Below, piece after piece: positions 13,038 through 27,100 of a stretch of DNA of 64,000 nucleotides. A program made the position numbers and the translations under genes. Positions within the stretch are counted from its first letter, which is position 1. Each line of letters starts with the position of its first letter. The notes beneath the pieces are model-generated. The model had not been told where the DNA came from, did no database searches, and saw nothing but the letters and a program-made list of their open reading frames with translations. Source of the DNA: Rostratula benghalensis (lineage: Eukaryota; Chordata; Aves; Charadriiformes; Rostratulidae); the NCBI GenBank assembly GCA_013399305.1, contig VXAI01000087.1, positions 1,861,102 through 1,925,101 of the forward strand, read 5' to 3'.

Positions 13038-14495
13038 GCCACTGCATTTATTTATTTCCTAGTCCTTTCTCCTCTCTGTTGCCCATCTTGTTTCCTTGAA
13101 ACATATTGGCTTTTTAGCGTGTATGCTTTTTATTTTTTTTTTTTTAGGCATCAATCAGCTGTTATTAACCAAACTGTGCAGATTTGGAAAACATACTGAG
13201 AGTGTTTCTCTAAACTGCATGGGAATTCCTTGGGAAGGGCTCCTAAGTAATGACTTGGATAGATCCTGCTTAGCTAATGAATTCTTTCCAAATCACAGCC
13301 CAATACATCTATCTTGGTATTTCCTTATTAGTTTATGGCTGTGCATAAGAGGCCATCAAGACTACTGAGGCCTGAAGAGGACCGCAGGTTCCAAGGTGTT
13401 CTGCTGGAGATCTCATTTCAGAGTGGACCCCATGAAGGGTCTGAATTGCTCTGTCTCCAACACCCAAAATAGTGGAGGGAGGAGGGACTTTCTTGTACCC
13501 TCAACGCACACATTTGGCTGGAATCTGCCCCGTCTTTGTTGTAAACCACATCTGGGGAGTCTTGCCCTTTTTTGGGGGAGAGACCACACTGTGATACATT
13601 CATTGTTTATACTACTAGTGACCATTTGTTCCCTTACAAATGATTTCCCTTTTACTCTAAAGGCTTTGTAATAAGGTAGGCAGAACATTAGAATGAAGTT
13701 AAAGTCGAAGGATGATGTTAAACCCTTTCCTTCAACAGAATCATTTCCATTGGCTCTAATTATTAGTTCAAACACTAATGCATGGGTGTGTGTGTGGGGA
13801 ACGATGAAAAGCAAAGCTATTCCCAGATTTCACTTTAATATGCTATAGATTTCCATGGGGTTTACTACTCCTCTCTATAGATTTTTTTTCCCACTTTGAA
13901 AACCTTCACAGGCTTCACTTCAAATATATTTATGATGGCCTCTCTGCTGACCCCAAGCAGGTTAATCTGGTGATGCATATTATATAATGTGATTACAGAA
14001 GGTAAAACCGGGCTAATAAGGTACAGTGTGTGGAGTTCTTTAGTGGCTTTGATGTGTATCTTTCAATTTTCAGTCTTGCCTGTAAAAAGCAATAAAACCC
14101 CCCTCAGTTCCAGCAGTGCTTGTACTCCCTGTTTCACATTGCTGCATTATTCGAGGCTGACATGCACTCTACCTGTCTTGTTTCTCACAGGCATGTCCCT
14201 TTGGTCTTTTCAAAGTTATGAATACTTGAGACACTCCTACAAATTACTGTGCTGATTAAAAATCCTTGATCATATCATCTTTTAGCTTTTAAATGTGCTG
14301 TCAAACAATAGAATCAGAAATATGGGGCTGCTGCAGTTATTTCATATTAATGCTTCAAGTTCAAACAAAGTGTCAAGATGACTAAGTACAAGGGATTTTC
14401 AGAATGCTTTAATGTTGCCTCATTTCAAATCACTTCATAAGCAGCTTGGTAATGAGCTCAATAAATTCTACTGGAAAAAAAATAAGCTTGGTACC

Positions 14496-14510
14496 AAAAA
14501 AAAAAAAAAA
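14496..14510 (+). repeat. Poly(A) run, 15 nt
   Basis: Uninterrupted homopolymer of A. No retroposon body is recognised next to it. Confidence 0.9.
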
Positions 14511-17500
14511 GTAGGTTGCTATTTTATAATTAGCCCTCTGGGCTTGTGGGAAGGAGTCTTATTTCCTGTTTGAAATCCACTTTGTTAGTGCTGTGATGTG
14601 GAGATGGCTAAATGAGTATGAAATATTGTAATTAAGTACATCACAAGCTGTTTATCTTATCAGCAGTGTTTTTCTTTAAAGGCTGGATTGTTGACCACTG
14701 GTGTATTATCACAATTTTTCTCTGCTTTGCCAACTTAATAGACAGAGGTTTACCAAACGCTGCAGGGGTGAAGGATGGCAGAAAGACAGCAAACAAACAA
14801 TAATTGAAGCCTAGTAAGTCTTTTTTAATGGGACAGGTATCTTTCCATTTGCTCTGAGCTGTTTAGTCACCAGACAAAGCAAGTGTCTGAAACCTCCTCT
14901 AGACCTGGTGAAAGCGTGGTCCATGGAGGTTTTGGAGCTGTGTGGTGGGTCCTTGCATGCAACCTGCCTTTGTTTATAACAGAACTGGAAAACTGTTTTG
15001 ACCACTGAAAAAATGAACTGGTTTATTATTGATGGGGAGCAGAGCCACTGGGCTTCCCCTTGCTCTCTTCTGTTAGTCTAAAGGCTTTTTATTATGATAA
15101 TCTTCTGACCTCCTAGATTTCTTATTTTAGCTTAGCCAGGTAGGATAGATGTAGCCGATAACACACTTGTCTTTAACGCTAGTGTGTGTCTTGCAAGGAT
15201 CCCTTGAAAATTTTGCCTGAGGGCCATGTCCTTCCACTGTGATTTAGTGAAGTGGTTGAGCTTGCTTGTGCAAGACTTTGAATAGATCGGTACTTCTAAG
15301 TAGGGGCCCCAGTTTGTCTGTGCATAACTCCCTGAATAAGAAGTATTGCTAGTGTGTTGCTGTATTTCCTCACAGTTGTCCCAATGTCACAGATACCTTG
15401 TTTAAAATGGGCAATAAAATATGGTGTCGAGCACCATTCAGCTTATGCTGAATATCCTCTTGCCACATTATGGACTTCTGAAAGGCAACTTCATGCCTCT
15501 GCCCATGGCTGAGCTGAGCTAATTACTCAGGTTTGTCTGATTTAGGGTTGGATCTTTGGCAGTGCTCTCCTGAACTATGGGGACAACTTTCTCCAATATA
15601 TTTGTGAAGCATGGCTTCCTGCTACAGGAGCAGTGACCCCAGTTCACTTATATCACGTTAATCCATATGTCTACTCATTTTACTCTGCACATGAATTTTA
15701 AAAAAAATTTGCTAACTAAAGAATTCGGACTGGTATGAAGATTCCCACATTCACCCCTACAGTATTTTGCATTCCCTTGGGAGCAAGTCAGTTTTGATTT
15801 TAAACTGCTAGCATGGTCTATAATTCACTAATATAGTATTCTTTTAGAAGTTAATACTGCTGGGTCTGGAAGATTTGTTACTGTTTATTTTATTACTCAT
15901 TTCTAAAACTTCTCCTACTGACGCTTTAGTTTAATATAGTATCCTCCCAAAATACAGGTTACTCTTCCAATATGAAGATGAGTACTAAGAAATTCTTTAA
16001 TATTTTTGCTAGAGCTTTATCTTCCGTGGAGATTAATTTTGCACCATGATCACATCTGTCATCGGGCTGACAGGTTTTCTGTTTAAAATGTGTTTAAAGA
16101 AAATATTTGTTATGAGTTTTTTTCCTCTACCAGTAGTTTTTCCTGACTGTTGTGTGATGTTTTTACATCTAACTTCCCATTTTTTTTTAACTTTTTCTAT
16201 TGTCTTTAATTGTCTTTTTAATTCTACTGTCTTCTTTTCTGATCTTTCGTATGCCAGTTTTGTATCCTCTTTAAAAAAATGTGAAAATCTCTTTTTTTTT
16301 TTTTTTTATAAGCAGTGTACTCTAAGAATCTAACCCATTGGCTTTATACAGTCCTCCTAACAGAAAATATTTAACTTTTTCATTTCCCTTAAAATTCTCT
16401 CAACATACTTACTTACCATGCTTGCTTATTTTTATGAACTCACCTTGTGTAAAGGCAGGTATTACTGAAATACATACGTTCCTCTGCTGCCTATGAAGAT
16501 ACTGAATTACAGTTAACAACGTATACTATCGAAGCATGGTCCATGATTTACATCTTCATATAGCTTCTGCACAGTGCTCAGGTGAAATCAATAAACTTCT
16601 TCTTATCTCCCTCCTTAACAATTCAGACTCCTTCGTTGACCCAAGCTTTAGCACTACTCATTCAATAAGTTAATTGAAGGAATTAGATTTGCTCTTAGGG
16701 TTTTCTGATCACGAACAGGCATTCTATTTGTTTTATCTCACAAAACATAGTTAATAAACAAATAATTCCATACTTGATTTTTTTTTTTTTAATGGACTTT
16801 CCCCTCTGATGTATTCATTAGAGCTGTTTTAGAATGGACTACTGTTCCATCCAAACCAGCTTCACACCTTGGGTAATTGTCCATTAAGTGGTGCATTAAG
16901 GGGGAGTAAAATTTAACACACTGTACTCCACTGACCTCGTAGTGATGTACCTTCTGTGAAAAAGCCCATCCTGATGGCAGGTGACCCACTCCTGTGCCCT
17001 GAGGCTGGAGATCTAGATGCATTCTTGTCTTAGTTTTTATAACAGCCCTTTTAAGACTCTGACGACAGTATTTTGTGGTAAGTCTTTGTGTTCATAAATT
17101 TCAGCAGTTGATTCTGAAAGATACTAAATATTTTTATTTCATGTTTGTTTTACTGCTCCCATATAAAATGGCCATTAGATTAATTGAATGATAGCCTGAT
17201 CACTGATACCTGAACCATCTTCATTGTCAATGGAGAGCTTAATCACTTTGGTCACTGAAACTCAGAGTGCAATTCTGCTCACTCTGAAGTAGACACCTGA
17301 AGTGAAATTTGGTAGCTTAAACAAGTCTCTAAGGCTATTTTAATGCATCAGATCTCCCTCACAATACCTACCATGACTTTTACTACACCTGAAGGGAGAA
17401 GCCATCAGTTCACACCCTGAGCTAATACAGTGAGGCATGGCAGCTAATTCTTTGCGGGAAGAATTATCAAATTTGAAGCTGCAACCACAGCTTGGATTTG

Positions 17501-18224
17501 ATTCCTTTGTATAGTCTGGATGATACACAGGAACTGGACCTCATGAGAAGGTTTCTGTATTTTTTGATGATTAAATTATCCACATGTGGACATATCATTA
17601 TTTATTATTATGTATAACTAACTTTGCTTAGTTACTTCATTGAAATCCCCCCAAAGAGCTCCCATTAGCTAGTTAGTTGCTGTGATGTTACAGACTAGTA
17701 ACCTTAATGATGATACAATACTCTTTCTTTTTTTCTGAGGCATTTATATCTTCAGAATCCCTCTGAATGTGAGAAGTTTTAGATTATGAATATGAATTTT
17801 TTATGCCTATGTAGTTTTGGATTCATCCCACCCTCCCATTTTCTCATTTTAATTGCTGGGTTAATGACAGTTTATTTACCTAAATACTTATACACTTGCA
17901 GCTTTATCTTTTCCTATTTTAGGAACAGTAACATTGGAAATAAGTTACTCTGGTATTGCCTTCTGCGGTTCTTGAACCATGCTTGCCATGTGAAACTGTG
18001 CAAATCAAGGTCTTTATCCATTGTATTATACATTTGTTTTAAAAACTTTATTTGTGGTCTGCAAGGGATTTTAAAACTGATTCAAGAAGTTTAGGAAACT
18101 GAGGTCTACCTGTAGAGATAGTTGAATCCCACTTGTAATTGAAGTATGAGGTCCATGAGGGCTTAAATTGCAGATACTGACATTTAAGACAGGTAAAAGC
18201 ACTAAAGGTAGTTGATTGCAGAAA

Positions 18225-18300
18225 TATATTACCTAAGGCAGGTTGTGTAACTTCTATCACACAAGGCTTTAGCAAAAGGTTAGACAAATGTTTGTATGGA
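18225..18300 (+). mobile_element. Ancient CR1/L3-like LINE 3' fragment
   Basis: The stretch contains, in order and with correct spacing, the blocks typical of old amniote CR1/L3-type 3' regions: GGTTGTGTAACTTCTATCAC (the 'GGTTGTGGAATCTCC' region) followed by GGCTTT and AGGTTAGACAAA. It is strongly diverged and only about 75 bp are convincing. It is a fossil with no coding capacity. Confidence 0.5.
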
Positions 18301-19860
18301 GTACTTCAGCTATAGTTTTCTCTCTTTTTGGCAAGAAGATGTACTAAGTCACTCTTCAGTATCTTTTTGAGTCTTATTTTCTTTCAACCTATATGGAAGA
18401 CACAGCTTATTTATTCCCTAACTGGAGGTTGCCAATTAAGTTAGAAATAATAAATGAAATATAAAGGTTTTAGACTAAGAAGATCAGTAAAAGGTGTACC
18501 AAGGTGTAACTTTATCTTATGAGCGTGATTACACACAGAGCATATAAACCATGATCAACATTACTTCTGAATTTGGCCTTGGGATAATGGCTTTAAAATT
18601 ATAGCACTGACCACAAGAGAGCAGAAGATTCTGTAACCAATAATAAAATGCCTTGTGAGAACAAGCACACTATGTCCAACAACAGTATTCAATGGCTTTT
18701 CCGTGAGTAGCCAATACAACTCTTCTCAAAATCCCCAATACTGTATAAGCCAGATGCTGATGTCCTTGCTACCATAGTTAAGAATCTCATGTATCCTATG
18801 TCATAAATACTATGTACACCAAATGACTTCTTGTTAATATGAGTAAAATCAGCTGGATATATGCCTTGGAATCTTACCCTGGTTCTTTTATAAAAAACAC
18901 TTAATCATTCACAGATAGCTAAACCTGAATTTGTGTACCTGAAAGTTAGCAGTGATTCTCTTTGCAAGAAAGAGACAATCTGTGAATTTGCTCCAGTGTA
19001 CACAGCTGAGGTGGAGTTATACCACCTAAGCATCTGCCCTCTGGTAATCCCTGCTATCAAAGTAAACTGGAAAGTTCAAGTCCCATTTTAGACAAAGATG
19101 GCTCTACTGGGAAAAAGACATTCCAAAGGAATAACGTTTTCTGGAGAAAACTTTGACTCTGACATTGAAAGATTTATTCCATGCATCAAAAAAATGAGAA
19201 TATTACTGCGGCAAAAAAAAAAAAAATATTCTGCCCTGTTTAATGTCACTTGTTTCACAACCAGCACTCTGGCTCTCAACTATTATATAATTATTAGCAT
19301 GTGCATTGATATGTGTGTTGACATCATTCAGCTATAGTGGTCAACATGCACCAAGGTTAGATTATTCTTTTCTGCAGATGGTGAAGCTATGGATATTGCT
19401 GTGTTACATACAAACAGAATGATCTCTCTTAAAGATAGCCTTAATATTATCACTGTGTCAATAAAAATGGTAAAAGAAGTATCTGAGAGCAATAGTAATA
19501 GCTTCTGGGTTACTGTTGCCAAGTATGAACTCAGAAAAAAATGTGAATCTGATATGTAATACACACTAAGAGCCATACCAGTAATAATGTACACTTTTAA
19601 AAAACAGGTTCCCTTACTCCTTGACTTACTTTTTTAAAGTCTTCTCCTTGCCAATCAGTATTTCTTTGATTTTATTTAGATTGAACTTCAGCTAATTCAC
19701 GCCATCTATGTAATTTTATCACATTTTTTAGGCAGTGTAAAGCACAGAAATATATATGTATGTGTTTAATGAAAAGCAGATGAAAACCTCGTATTTTTAT
19801 AATTATTAATATTTCCAGAAGAATAGCTTTTTTTTTTTTTTTTCCTTTTCCCTTTCTGCT
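18301..19860. other. Unique DNA, no gene recognised
   Basis: Nothing is recognised apart from an A13 run near 19214 and a T-rich run from about 19829 leading into the exon-like block downstream. Confidence 0.5.
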
Positions 19861-19891
19861 TTGATAGGCCTCTCTGTCTGTCTGTCTACAG

Positions 19892-20150
19892 GTGTATCTG
19901 CCCAGTCTCTGGGAAGGTGTTTATATGATCATGGTAGCCCTAAGTATAACAGGGCAGGTGACAAACTGGTGACCTGCAAAGCTGAGCGTACCAGTATATA
20001 CAGGGCTGAGGAACAACTGCACATTAACTCCAAAGCTGAGCGTACCAGTATATACAGGGCTGAGGAACAACTGCACATTAACTCCAAGAGCAGGGCCAAA
20101 GAGAAAGAAGAATTCCTCTGTCACTTCTGTGAGGCTCCACTGTCACTCAG
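19892..20150 (+). other. Exon-like block bounded by splice-site-like sequences (speculative)
   Basis: A T-rich tract (about 19829-19890) ends in TCTGTCTGTCTACAG, a good acceptor-like sequence, and the block ends with CACTCAG followed by GTAACT, a strong donor-like sequence. Between them one plus-strand frame stays open for about 85 codons (2 + 85x3 + 2 nt, so a 259-nt exon would not keep frame if skipped). The peptide is hydrophilic and contains an exact 18-residue duplication. There is no in-frame ATG near the start, so it could only be an internal exon or a noncoding RNA exon. I do not recognise the protein; no splice partner is visible in the window. It may be chance. Confidence 0.15.
19977..20087 (+). 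repeat. 54-bp tandem duplication (2 copies)
   Basis: Positions 19977-20033 match 20031-20087 exactly at a period of 54 bp, giving two perfect copies plus a 3-bp overlap. The absence of any difference points to a recent duplication. Because 54 is a multiple of three, the surrounding open frame is preserved and repeats the peptide K-A-E-R-T-S-I-Y-R-A-E-E-Q-L-H-I-N-S. Confidence 0.97.
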
Positions 20151-23100
20151 GTAACTGCACAGATGATCATATCAGTGGTTGTTGATGGATGTAAAAAATT
20201 CAGTTAGGACTCTCCACTGTTTCTTCAAGAATGTGGCTATGAGATGTAGGTTATGGTTCACTTTTCATTGCTAAGGTATCTTGCTGCTCCTGCTGTACAA
20301 GAGGAATAGATATTCTTAGGTAAAGTGGAAGTAGTATCTCTTAACTTGTCTATTTTGTGGCTTCCCTTCCAAAATACATTCCAGTTACCACAAAAAAAAA
20401 ACACCCAAAAACCTAAAAACAAACCATCAAACAGCTTTCTCCTTGTTCTTTACAGAAACTTGATTTTACATAGGTTTAGGGGTGACTATTCCAAACTCTA
20501 AATTTTGCTTCCATGTAAGTTCATAGAATCAGCTACTATTTTCTGATAATCTCCACAAATGAATTTTCACCTCTGAACTATGCTGGTGATTAGATGTGTT
20601 TGGCTTCAAAGTACATTCATGTTGTAAGGACTTCTCTTTGCAGCTATCCCCGACTCAGTGGTGAATTCCTGGAACCCAATGCCAATTTTTGTGGTGAAAG
20701 ATCAATCACAGAGAAATGGTGGCTTCGAACATCTTTACCCTGAGAAATTCCATTTTATCTAAGCTTGTTACAACAAGTTCTTCTGAGGTGAAAATGTGGC
20801 AAAATGGACGCCTGAACAAAACCAGAGAGCAGTCACCTAATTCTTTTTGAGAGAGCTCTCAATCTTCCTGTCAGCCTAATCTTCTGAGAAGAATTCTTTC
20901 CCCTAGAATAATTATAATCAATAATCTTATATGCTAGTGATATAACTTTTGCACCATTGTTTACCTGTCTGCCTTTGGGATTGGAACCATATTGCACTTA
21001 GACTGCTGAAATTTTGTAAAATGTCATTATTTGACAGTTTAGCCATCTGCCCTCATCCAGATGCTACCATTTTTGTAGCCTGATCTGTCACAGTGAATGC
21101 AAAAAGCACAGCAGTCTCTGGAACCCATTTGCTGTGAAGCAGTGTATGCTAGTGTTTGCTTGCTCAGCCTTTTCCTCCAAAATGTTGTGCATATTCATTC
21201 CTCTTCTGAATATTTTTTCTAAAATGCTATCGGGAACTTTTTTTTTTTTTAATTCATGTGAGAGTTAGCAATTTTTGAGCCAATAATTCCAGTTTATCTG
21301 TAAAAATGCTGTTGTCCCATCTCCCTCAGATGAATGCCACTCTTTGGATCCTGTTCCAAACTGTGAGAAAATATCAGTGGTAACTGTACAAAAGATAAGG
21401 AGAATATCTAGGGAAGATGAGTACTTTTTGCAGTATTTCTGAGCTTTTCTTTTTCTTAAGCACCCTCAGCTTTTATCTAGTCATGAGAACATCAGCAGTT
21501 CCCTCGAGAAATTTTTTTTCACTTAAGTGGGATGCTAGGTCATGTCTTTGTACTTTGTACTCAGTTTGTACTTTTCTCTCTTCCATGTACTTTGTGGTCC
21601 TTTGGAATTTATTTTCCAGGAAAAAAAAATATCTGTACATAAGCATTTTATATTTAAAAAAATGAAAAAAAATTTTAAAAAATGTCACCTAAGTGTTTGA
21701 TCAACCTTCTTAAAGAAAAAGGAATCCTTCAGAGACAGATGAGGCATGCAGCTTTGAGATGTAACAAAAGCCTGTCAACGGAGAGAAAAACATAGTTGTA
21801 CAGGGGATAAAGGATAGAGGAATTTACTTATTTTCCCTGTTCGGACTCAGAGTTTCTTAATACACGCCAGCAGTCTGCAGGCTATGTGGAAGGTCACAGA
21901 GGATATGAATAGAAGGTATATTTAGGATTTAGGCTTATATGTCAATAAGTAATTGCCTTAGAGATGTGGCTTGCAGGCAAAAGGATACAACTAATGGTCT
22001 TAAGAAAAAAAAAGAAAAAATATCCTGCTACTTTAAACAAGAGCATAGAAGAAGGAATAAATCTCATTTTCATGTCCTGTACTTAACTGGTGTCATTTTT
22101 TGCCAATGGGAGAGAGGCTTGAATCGTTGAAAAAGCTGATGGGATCCTCTCTATGCCCAGGTACTTAAGTGGTTCTCAGCACTGTAGTGAGAGGGTGCCT
22201 CCCAAATATTCAGAAATAAATACAAAAGCTCGTGTTTTTTCTGCCATGTAAGATTTTAACAGAGATTTTGAGTATTATAAAACCAGGTGCTGTATGTGTC
22301 TAGGTAAGTGCCACTAATGCATGCAAAATCTATTGTATCCTTTCCTCCAGAAATCAATGAATTTTTGTTTACTTCCCATGAACAAAAGAATGACAGAAGA
22401 ACCACCAATAGACATGGGGAAAAAAAAATGAGGAACTGCTGCCTGAGGAAAGAGGAGGGTTACAGTACATTTTACCAGCAGCAAAATTAATAGAGAAATA
22501 CAGAGGGTGGAAGTTCACATGGTAAGTTTTAGTCAGCGGACATTCTGGTGCTTATCCTCGCAATAGAAGAAGATAATAAAAGTAAGCTATTTGTATTAGG
22601 TAGAGGAAGTTATCACTAGAGGGAGAGGCACACTGAATATGGCCTTTAAATAATAAAGTAACTAAAGTTACTTTAACAGTAACATTATGGTGCACTGAAG
22701 AAGATAAGTTTTAGTCATGGACATGGTTGCTGGCAAGTTTCCCGTGTGGTAACAAGTGATGTGCTAACCTTGTTCTATTTCTGAAGTTGATTCTTGGAGA
22801 ACTAAAATACAGCTAATTTTCACAATCTTCTACCCTGCTATTGTTTATTAATATTTAATAGTATTAATTATTTTCTCGTTCACTAGTATATATTCACATT
22901 GAGAGAAATCTCAAAATCAGAAAATAAAAGATTTCTGGTATATATTGAAACAGAGTGAGCCTTTGTCCTTTTCTTATCTCTTCATGTCTCCTCATACTTC
23001 TTTCTGGCACCTCATACCTTTGCTATTTGCATAAATATCATGATGACTGTGTTGCATGTTGCATAATGTTCACTCCTGGGTTAGAGGCTATCTCTCAGGT

Positions 23101-24104
23101 TGTGGGTCTGATGGGAAAAGAAGGCCAAAAATGAAAATTGAAAAATGGATCGTCATTCTCAAACTTGTGTCAATTAGCGTATATTTGATACTAAAGCTAA
23201 AACTGACCCTACATGTCCTTTTGCTGAGCTCAGGCATACATGCATGTAAAATCATATGTGCTGGCTTACTTGTAGGTTTAGGTGAGCTTGAAGAAATGAA
23301 AACTATAAATTGATAAGGAAAAAACAATAAACAGCAACAGCCACAGACTCACAGAGAAAATCTTTTTAACATAGATATACCATGCACTAATAGCGCTGTA
23401 GGTGACTATTAATTAGCACAAAGCTGAAGAATGAGACTTGTCCCTAGGCACCTTCCCTTTGGCTGACAGACCCAGTAACTGTATGATACTTAAGGTTTCT
23501 GTAAGCTCTCTGTTGACCCTCTAACTCTTTGTCCGTGGACAGCAGCTTTACCTGGCTACTTTCTCTCTCAGCAGTGTTTGACTTCCATTGAGTTGTCTCC
23601 AGCATGAAGAATTGAAAGTCCAAAGGACCTTCTTATGTTACCTATTCAGCACTGAGTTACTTGCTTGGCTACAGTGGCTCTTGGGTCAAAATACTTCTTT
23701 TCCATATAGGGCTCTTTCACCTTTTTGCCTCTGTAGGTGAGGTAGTTCTGAAGAACTGACGGCGTGACTCACATAACAGGTAGCCAAGATGCAGCAGAAA
23801 GACATGAGGGGTAGGCAGAAGCTGAAGATACCGCTGAGCTGCATTGTAAGTGAAATTACTGATGTCTTTGCTTTGTGACAGAGTGAATAGCAGGCTGCAT
23901 AAGCCTCATTGCTTAAAAGGATTGTGAGATACTTATGAGAAAAAAAAAATGAAGCTGGGAGGCAGCAGAGAGGACAAGGAAAAAGAGGTGTAACTGTCCA
24001 GCTGTGCAAAAATAACTGTGGTGTATGGATAAAGTTTTATGTTAAAAAGTCCTGTTAAAAACTTTCACTGCAGCACATTTTCACAATGATAACAAGGAAG
24101 AGCA

Positions 24105-24121
24105 GCTCATTAATTATGAGC
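24105..24121. promoter_or_regulatory. Inverted repeat around a TAATTA core
   Basis: GCTCAT and ATGAGC form perfect 6-bp inverted arms flanking TAATT, so the site reads as a near-palindrome with a homeodomain-type TAATTA core. Such arrangements can bind paired homeodomain dimers. Function is inferred only. Confidence 0.25.
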
Positions 24122-27100
24122 ACCCATGTTAGACAGAGTTTATATTTCATGCTCTCCCTTTTTGAGCAATTCGCCTGCTTTGTGACAAAACATGCCATTG
24201 CTACCTCTAAATATCTCCTCAAATTTTAGGTCAGGAAAACTCCCTGGTGTGTTCTCATCTTTTCTCTTTGCGCCTTTCATCACTTCCCATCTTTTCCTTC
24301 ACTGCTTCCTACTCATAGCATCGCCAGCACCGTCAGCAGGCTTCCCACAATCATCTGTGGTATTGTTCTTCTCATTCAGTTTTTTATTTATTTACTTTAT
24401 TGTAACTCCTTGATCTGATAAGCCTTTTTTCTGTATTGTGACCTCTTTGCCTATCCCCTCATATCTTGAACCCCTTTCATACTTTGTAATAAGGGGTTTC
24501 AGTTTTTATCAGGACTCGGTTGTCTCTGTCCTCAAGTGACCTTCAGTTCCCAGCTATCGACATAAGATTTACCATTGATTCTAGGCTGTCCTTCAGAGCT
24601 GCAGAGGTTTGAGGTCACAGCTTTGCAATTTCTCAGCTGAAGTATCCCCATCTCTAAGGCTTCAATTTGTTTCTATTGACCAAAACATTAGATTGGGGAT
24701 CTGGGGTGAAGTGAACAGATATTGGATTAATATCACAAACCGACAGTTTCTAACCCATCAGGGAAAATGTAGCCATAGTAGCCCAAACTCACTTTTAAAT
24801 CTGATTGATAATAAAGTGGTGGCTCCATTTAATGAAGAATTCAATGTGTAATGAGGGCATGGTTCTACAAATAGCACTAAGGAGATACAGAGCTCAATGG
24901 ATTAAGTCAGCTATATCTTTCCTTGTGTACAGCAGGGAATATGTGCCCTCCTGTAGCAAGCTGGTTTTATTGAAGAATAGGGGAAAGTTTTATTAACTTT
25001 TTCTTTATTTTATAAAGTGCCTTTCTCCAGGTGAAGGAAACCTTCTTCTTTTTTGTGGAGTATTGAATTAATGAGTAGAAATACACAGACACAATTCGGT
25101 GCAAGAAATTAAAATACGTTGTTTAAAATACGGAGCAACTTTCCATCTCCAGTGCCTGCTTTTGGTATAGAATATGTCATTATTTACAGGGCGGGGGGAA
25201 AAAGATTTTTTTCCTCACTTTCCACATTTTCAACTTTGATGAAGACTAGTATTGAAAGAAGACTAGAAAGACATAAATTTCTTTCCTTCAAAAGACTTGC
25301 GACAGCCCTGGTGGGGGTCCATTACACTGCTAACAATAGCTGGAGCCTGTGAATAGTTCAGAGGCTCCTGGGCAAACATTTTTTCTCCTGGCAAATTCCT
25401 CTTCCCTGCATTATGAAGGGTAATGTAAAGCTGATACAGCAGCTCTATGTTTTTTCAGGCAGAGGTGCTTCTCCTGGGTGTTTTCTGCTCAATTTATGCC
25501 CCCTTTTTGCTACCAGAATGATGAGAAAAAGTAAATCTGTTGAACGAAGAAAACCCTGGGAGGTGCTGGTTTGGACTACTGGATGCAATAGGGGTCTCCT
25601 GCACAAATTTGGGATTTTTCAGTCCGGTTTCTAGAGTCACTCTACACTAGGGCATTTAGCACAATATTAATCTTTCAAATGCTGGGATTTTTTTCGGTGA
25701 AAGATTTCTTTGAAAGCTGACATTTTTCATCTCTAGTCTTTGCAGATTTCCTTAAACAGCACGATTATCTCCTGTTCTGATGGAAGGTCATACTGCACAA
25801 CAATTAAAGTCCTATCCACGATCCACTGTGCCTTGGCAAATGCAATTGACCTTCTTTGAGAGGTTAAATTTGCCTTCTGTCTCATCTAGGCTTGGGCTAA
25901 ACTGTTCAAACTTGCAAAAAAGAAACCCTTTTGCTTCTTGGCATTTATAAGATAGACTTTGGCTCCCTGTCCCTCCTTTTGCCAGTGGAAAAGATAGCAC
26001 ATTAATATTTTTTAGTGCCTTTTCAACCAATTGCTATGGCCCATCTAACTACATTTTTCTGTCCTGAGCTGGGAAGGAGGGGAGGACCCCAGTATAACCT
26101 GGCATTTGGCCATCTGCCTACTATTGGGTACATATCAGTTCAATTGCTGCTTCCTCTTACTTTCTGAACAAACTCCTTTTAACCAAGTCTTTCTTGAACA
26201 CATTGTAGCTAGCCCTAGGTGCCAATTTTAAGCCCTAATGACTACTTTAAGAAGACTTATATATGAAAGGATGTTGCAAGTCACTCCAGAAATGTACTAG
26301 CGAATTAAGGAGTCGTGAAACATGCCTAGTTGGAATGGTGAATTGGTCGGAAAACATTTTATTCTGTGTTTTAGGTCAGGGCTCTTCTGATTTCAATGGA
26401 TGATGGGTGAGAGAAAAAAAAAAGTACTTTGCCTTTCTTGCAGCACTTAGGGAAAAAATGTAGGCTGTGTCTTTTAACGCTTGCAAACAAAATGAAAGCC
26501 TTGCACCTGACTGAGCCTCATAGAACTGAGATTTGTAGTTTATTTGGCTGCCCATTTCTCCTTTTTGCTGATAATTTTCTGGTCTTTGCATGATGTCAGT
26601 GAACACCATGTTCTTATGTTTCTGTGTTACGGCTCTGGTTTTGCTCACCTGTGAGAAGATCTTTCATTTAGTGATGTCATTTTCAATGGGTTCCTTGTGA
26701 TTGCATACTGAGAAACGGTGGAAATGTGTGCCATAGCCTTTTGGCAATGCTTTCTCAATAAAAGCCTCTGAATTTTGTTGTTAGAGGTATATGTTTGGCT
26801 TTTGTTTTCTGGTTTTTTTATTTTTTTGTCGTTGTTCTCGCATTGTGCCACATGTCTGTTCCCTGTTAAATCACAAAGTAGGAAAGTGGTCCCTGTAAAA
26901 GAATGACTTGGAATATTTTTTAGCAATTCCAGAAAGACATGATGGATACATGGGTTTGGTATTCAAAAGCATGAACGCAAAATCAAATTTTAAGGTTAAT
27001 AATTCAGATCTCTAGAAACACACATTCATCTATTTTCTCACAAGAGAAAGTAAATAACTTATTTTTCAGTCCATGGATGTCAAAAAAAAATGTGCAAAAT

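Larger units (their letters stand above)
12232..18224. other. Unique AT-rich DNA, no gene recognised
   Basis: No gene or repeat family is recognised. Contents of note are a short direct repeat containing an octamer at 13015-13037, T-runs near 13129-13146 and 16290-16308, and an A15 run at 14496-14510. The 133-codon minus-strand frame at 13413-13814 has no recognisable domain and overlaps a plus-strand frame; I take it as chance. The stretch at about 13.9-14.75 kb is rich in homeodomain-like ATTA cores and could hold conserved noncoding DNA, but conservation cannot be judged from one sequence. Confidence 0.5.

Noticed and set aside
13413..13814. 133-codon minus-strand open frame
   Set aside because: No recognisable domain, overlaps another frame on the opposite strand, and includes low-complexity CACACA-derived residues.
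23686..24009. 107-codon minus-strand frame with hydrophobic, Cys-rich stretches
   Set aside because: Hydrophobicity is explained by A/T-rich codons; no family signature.
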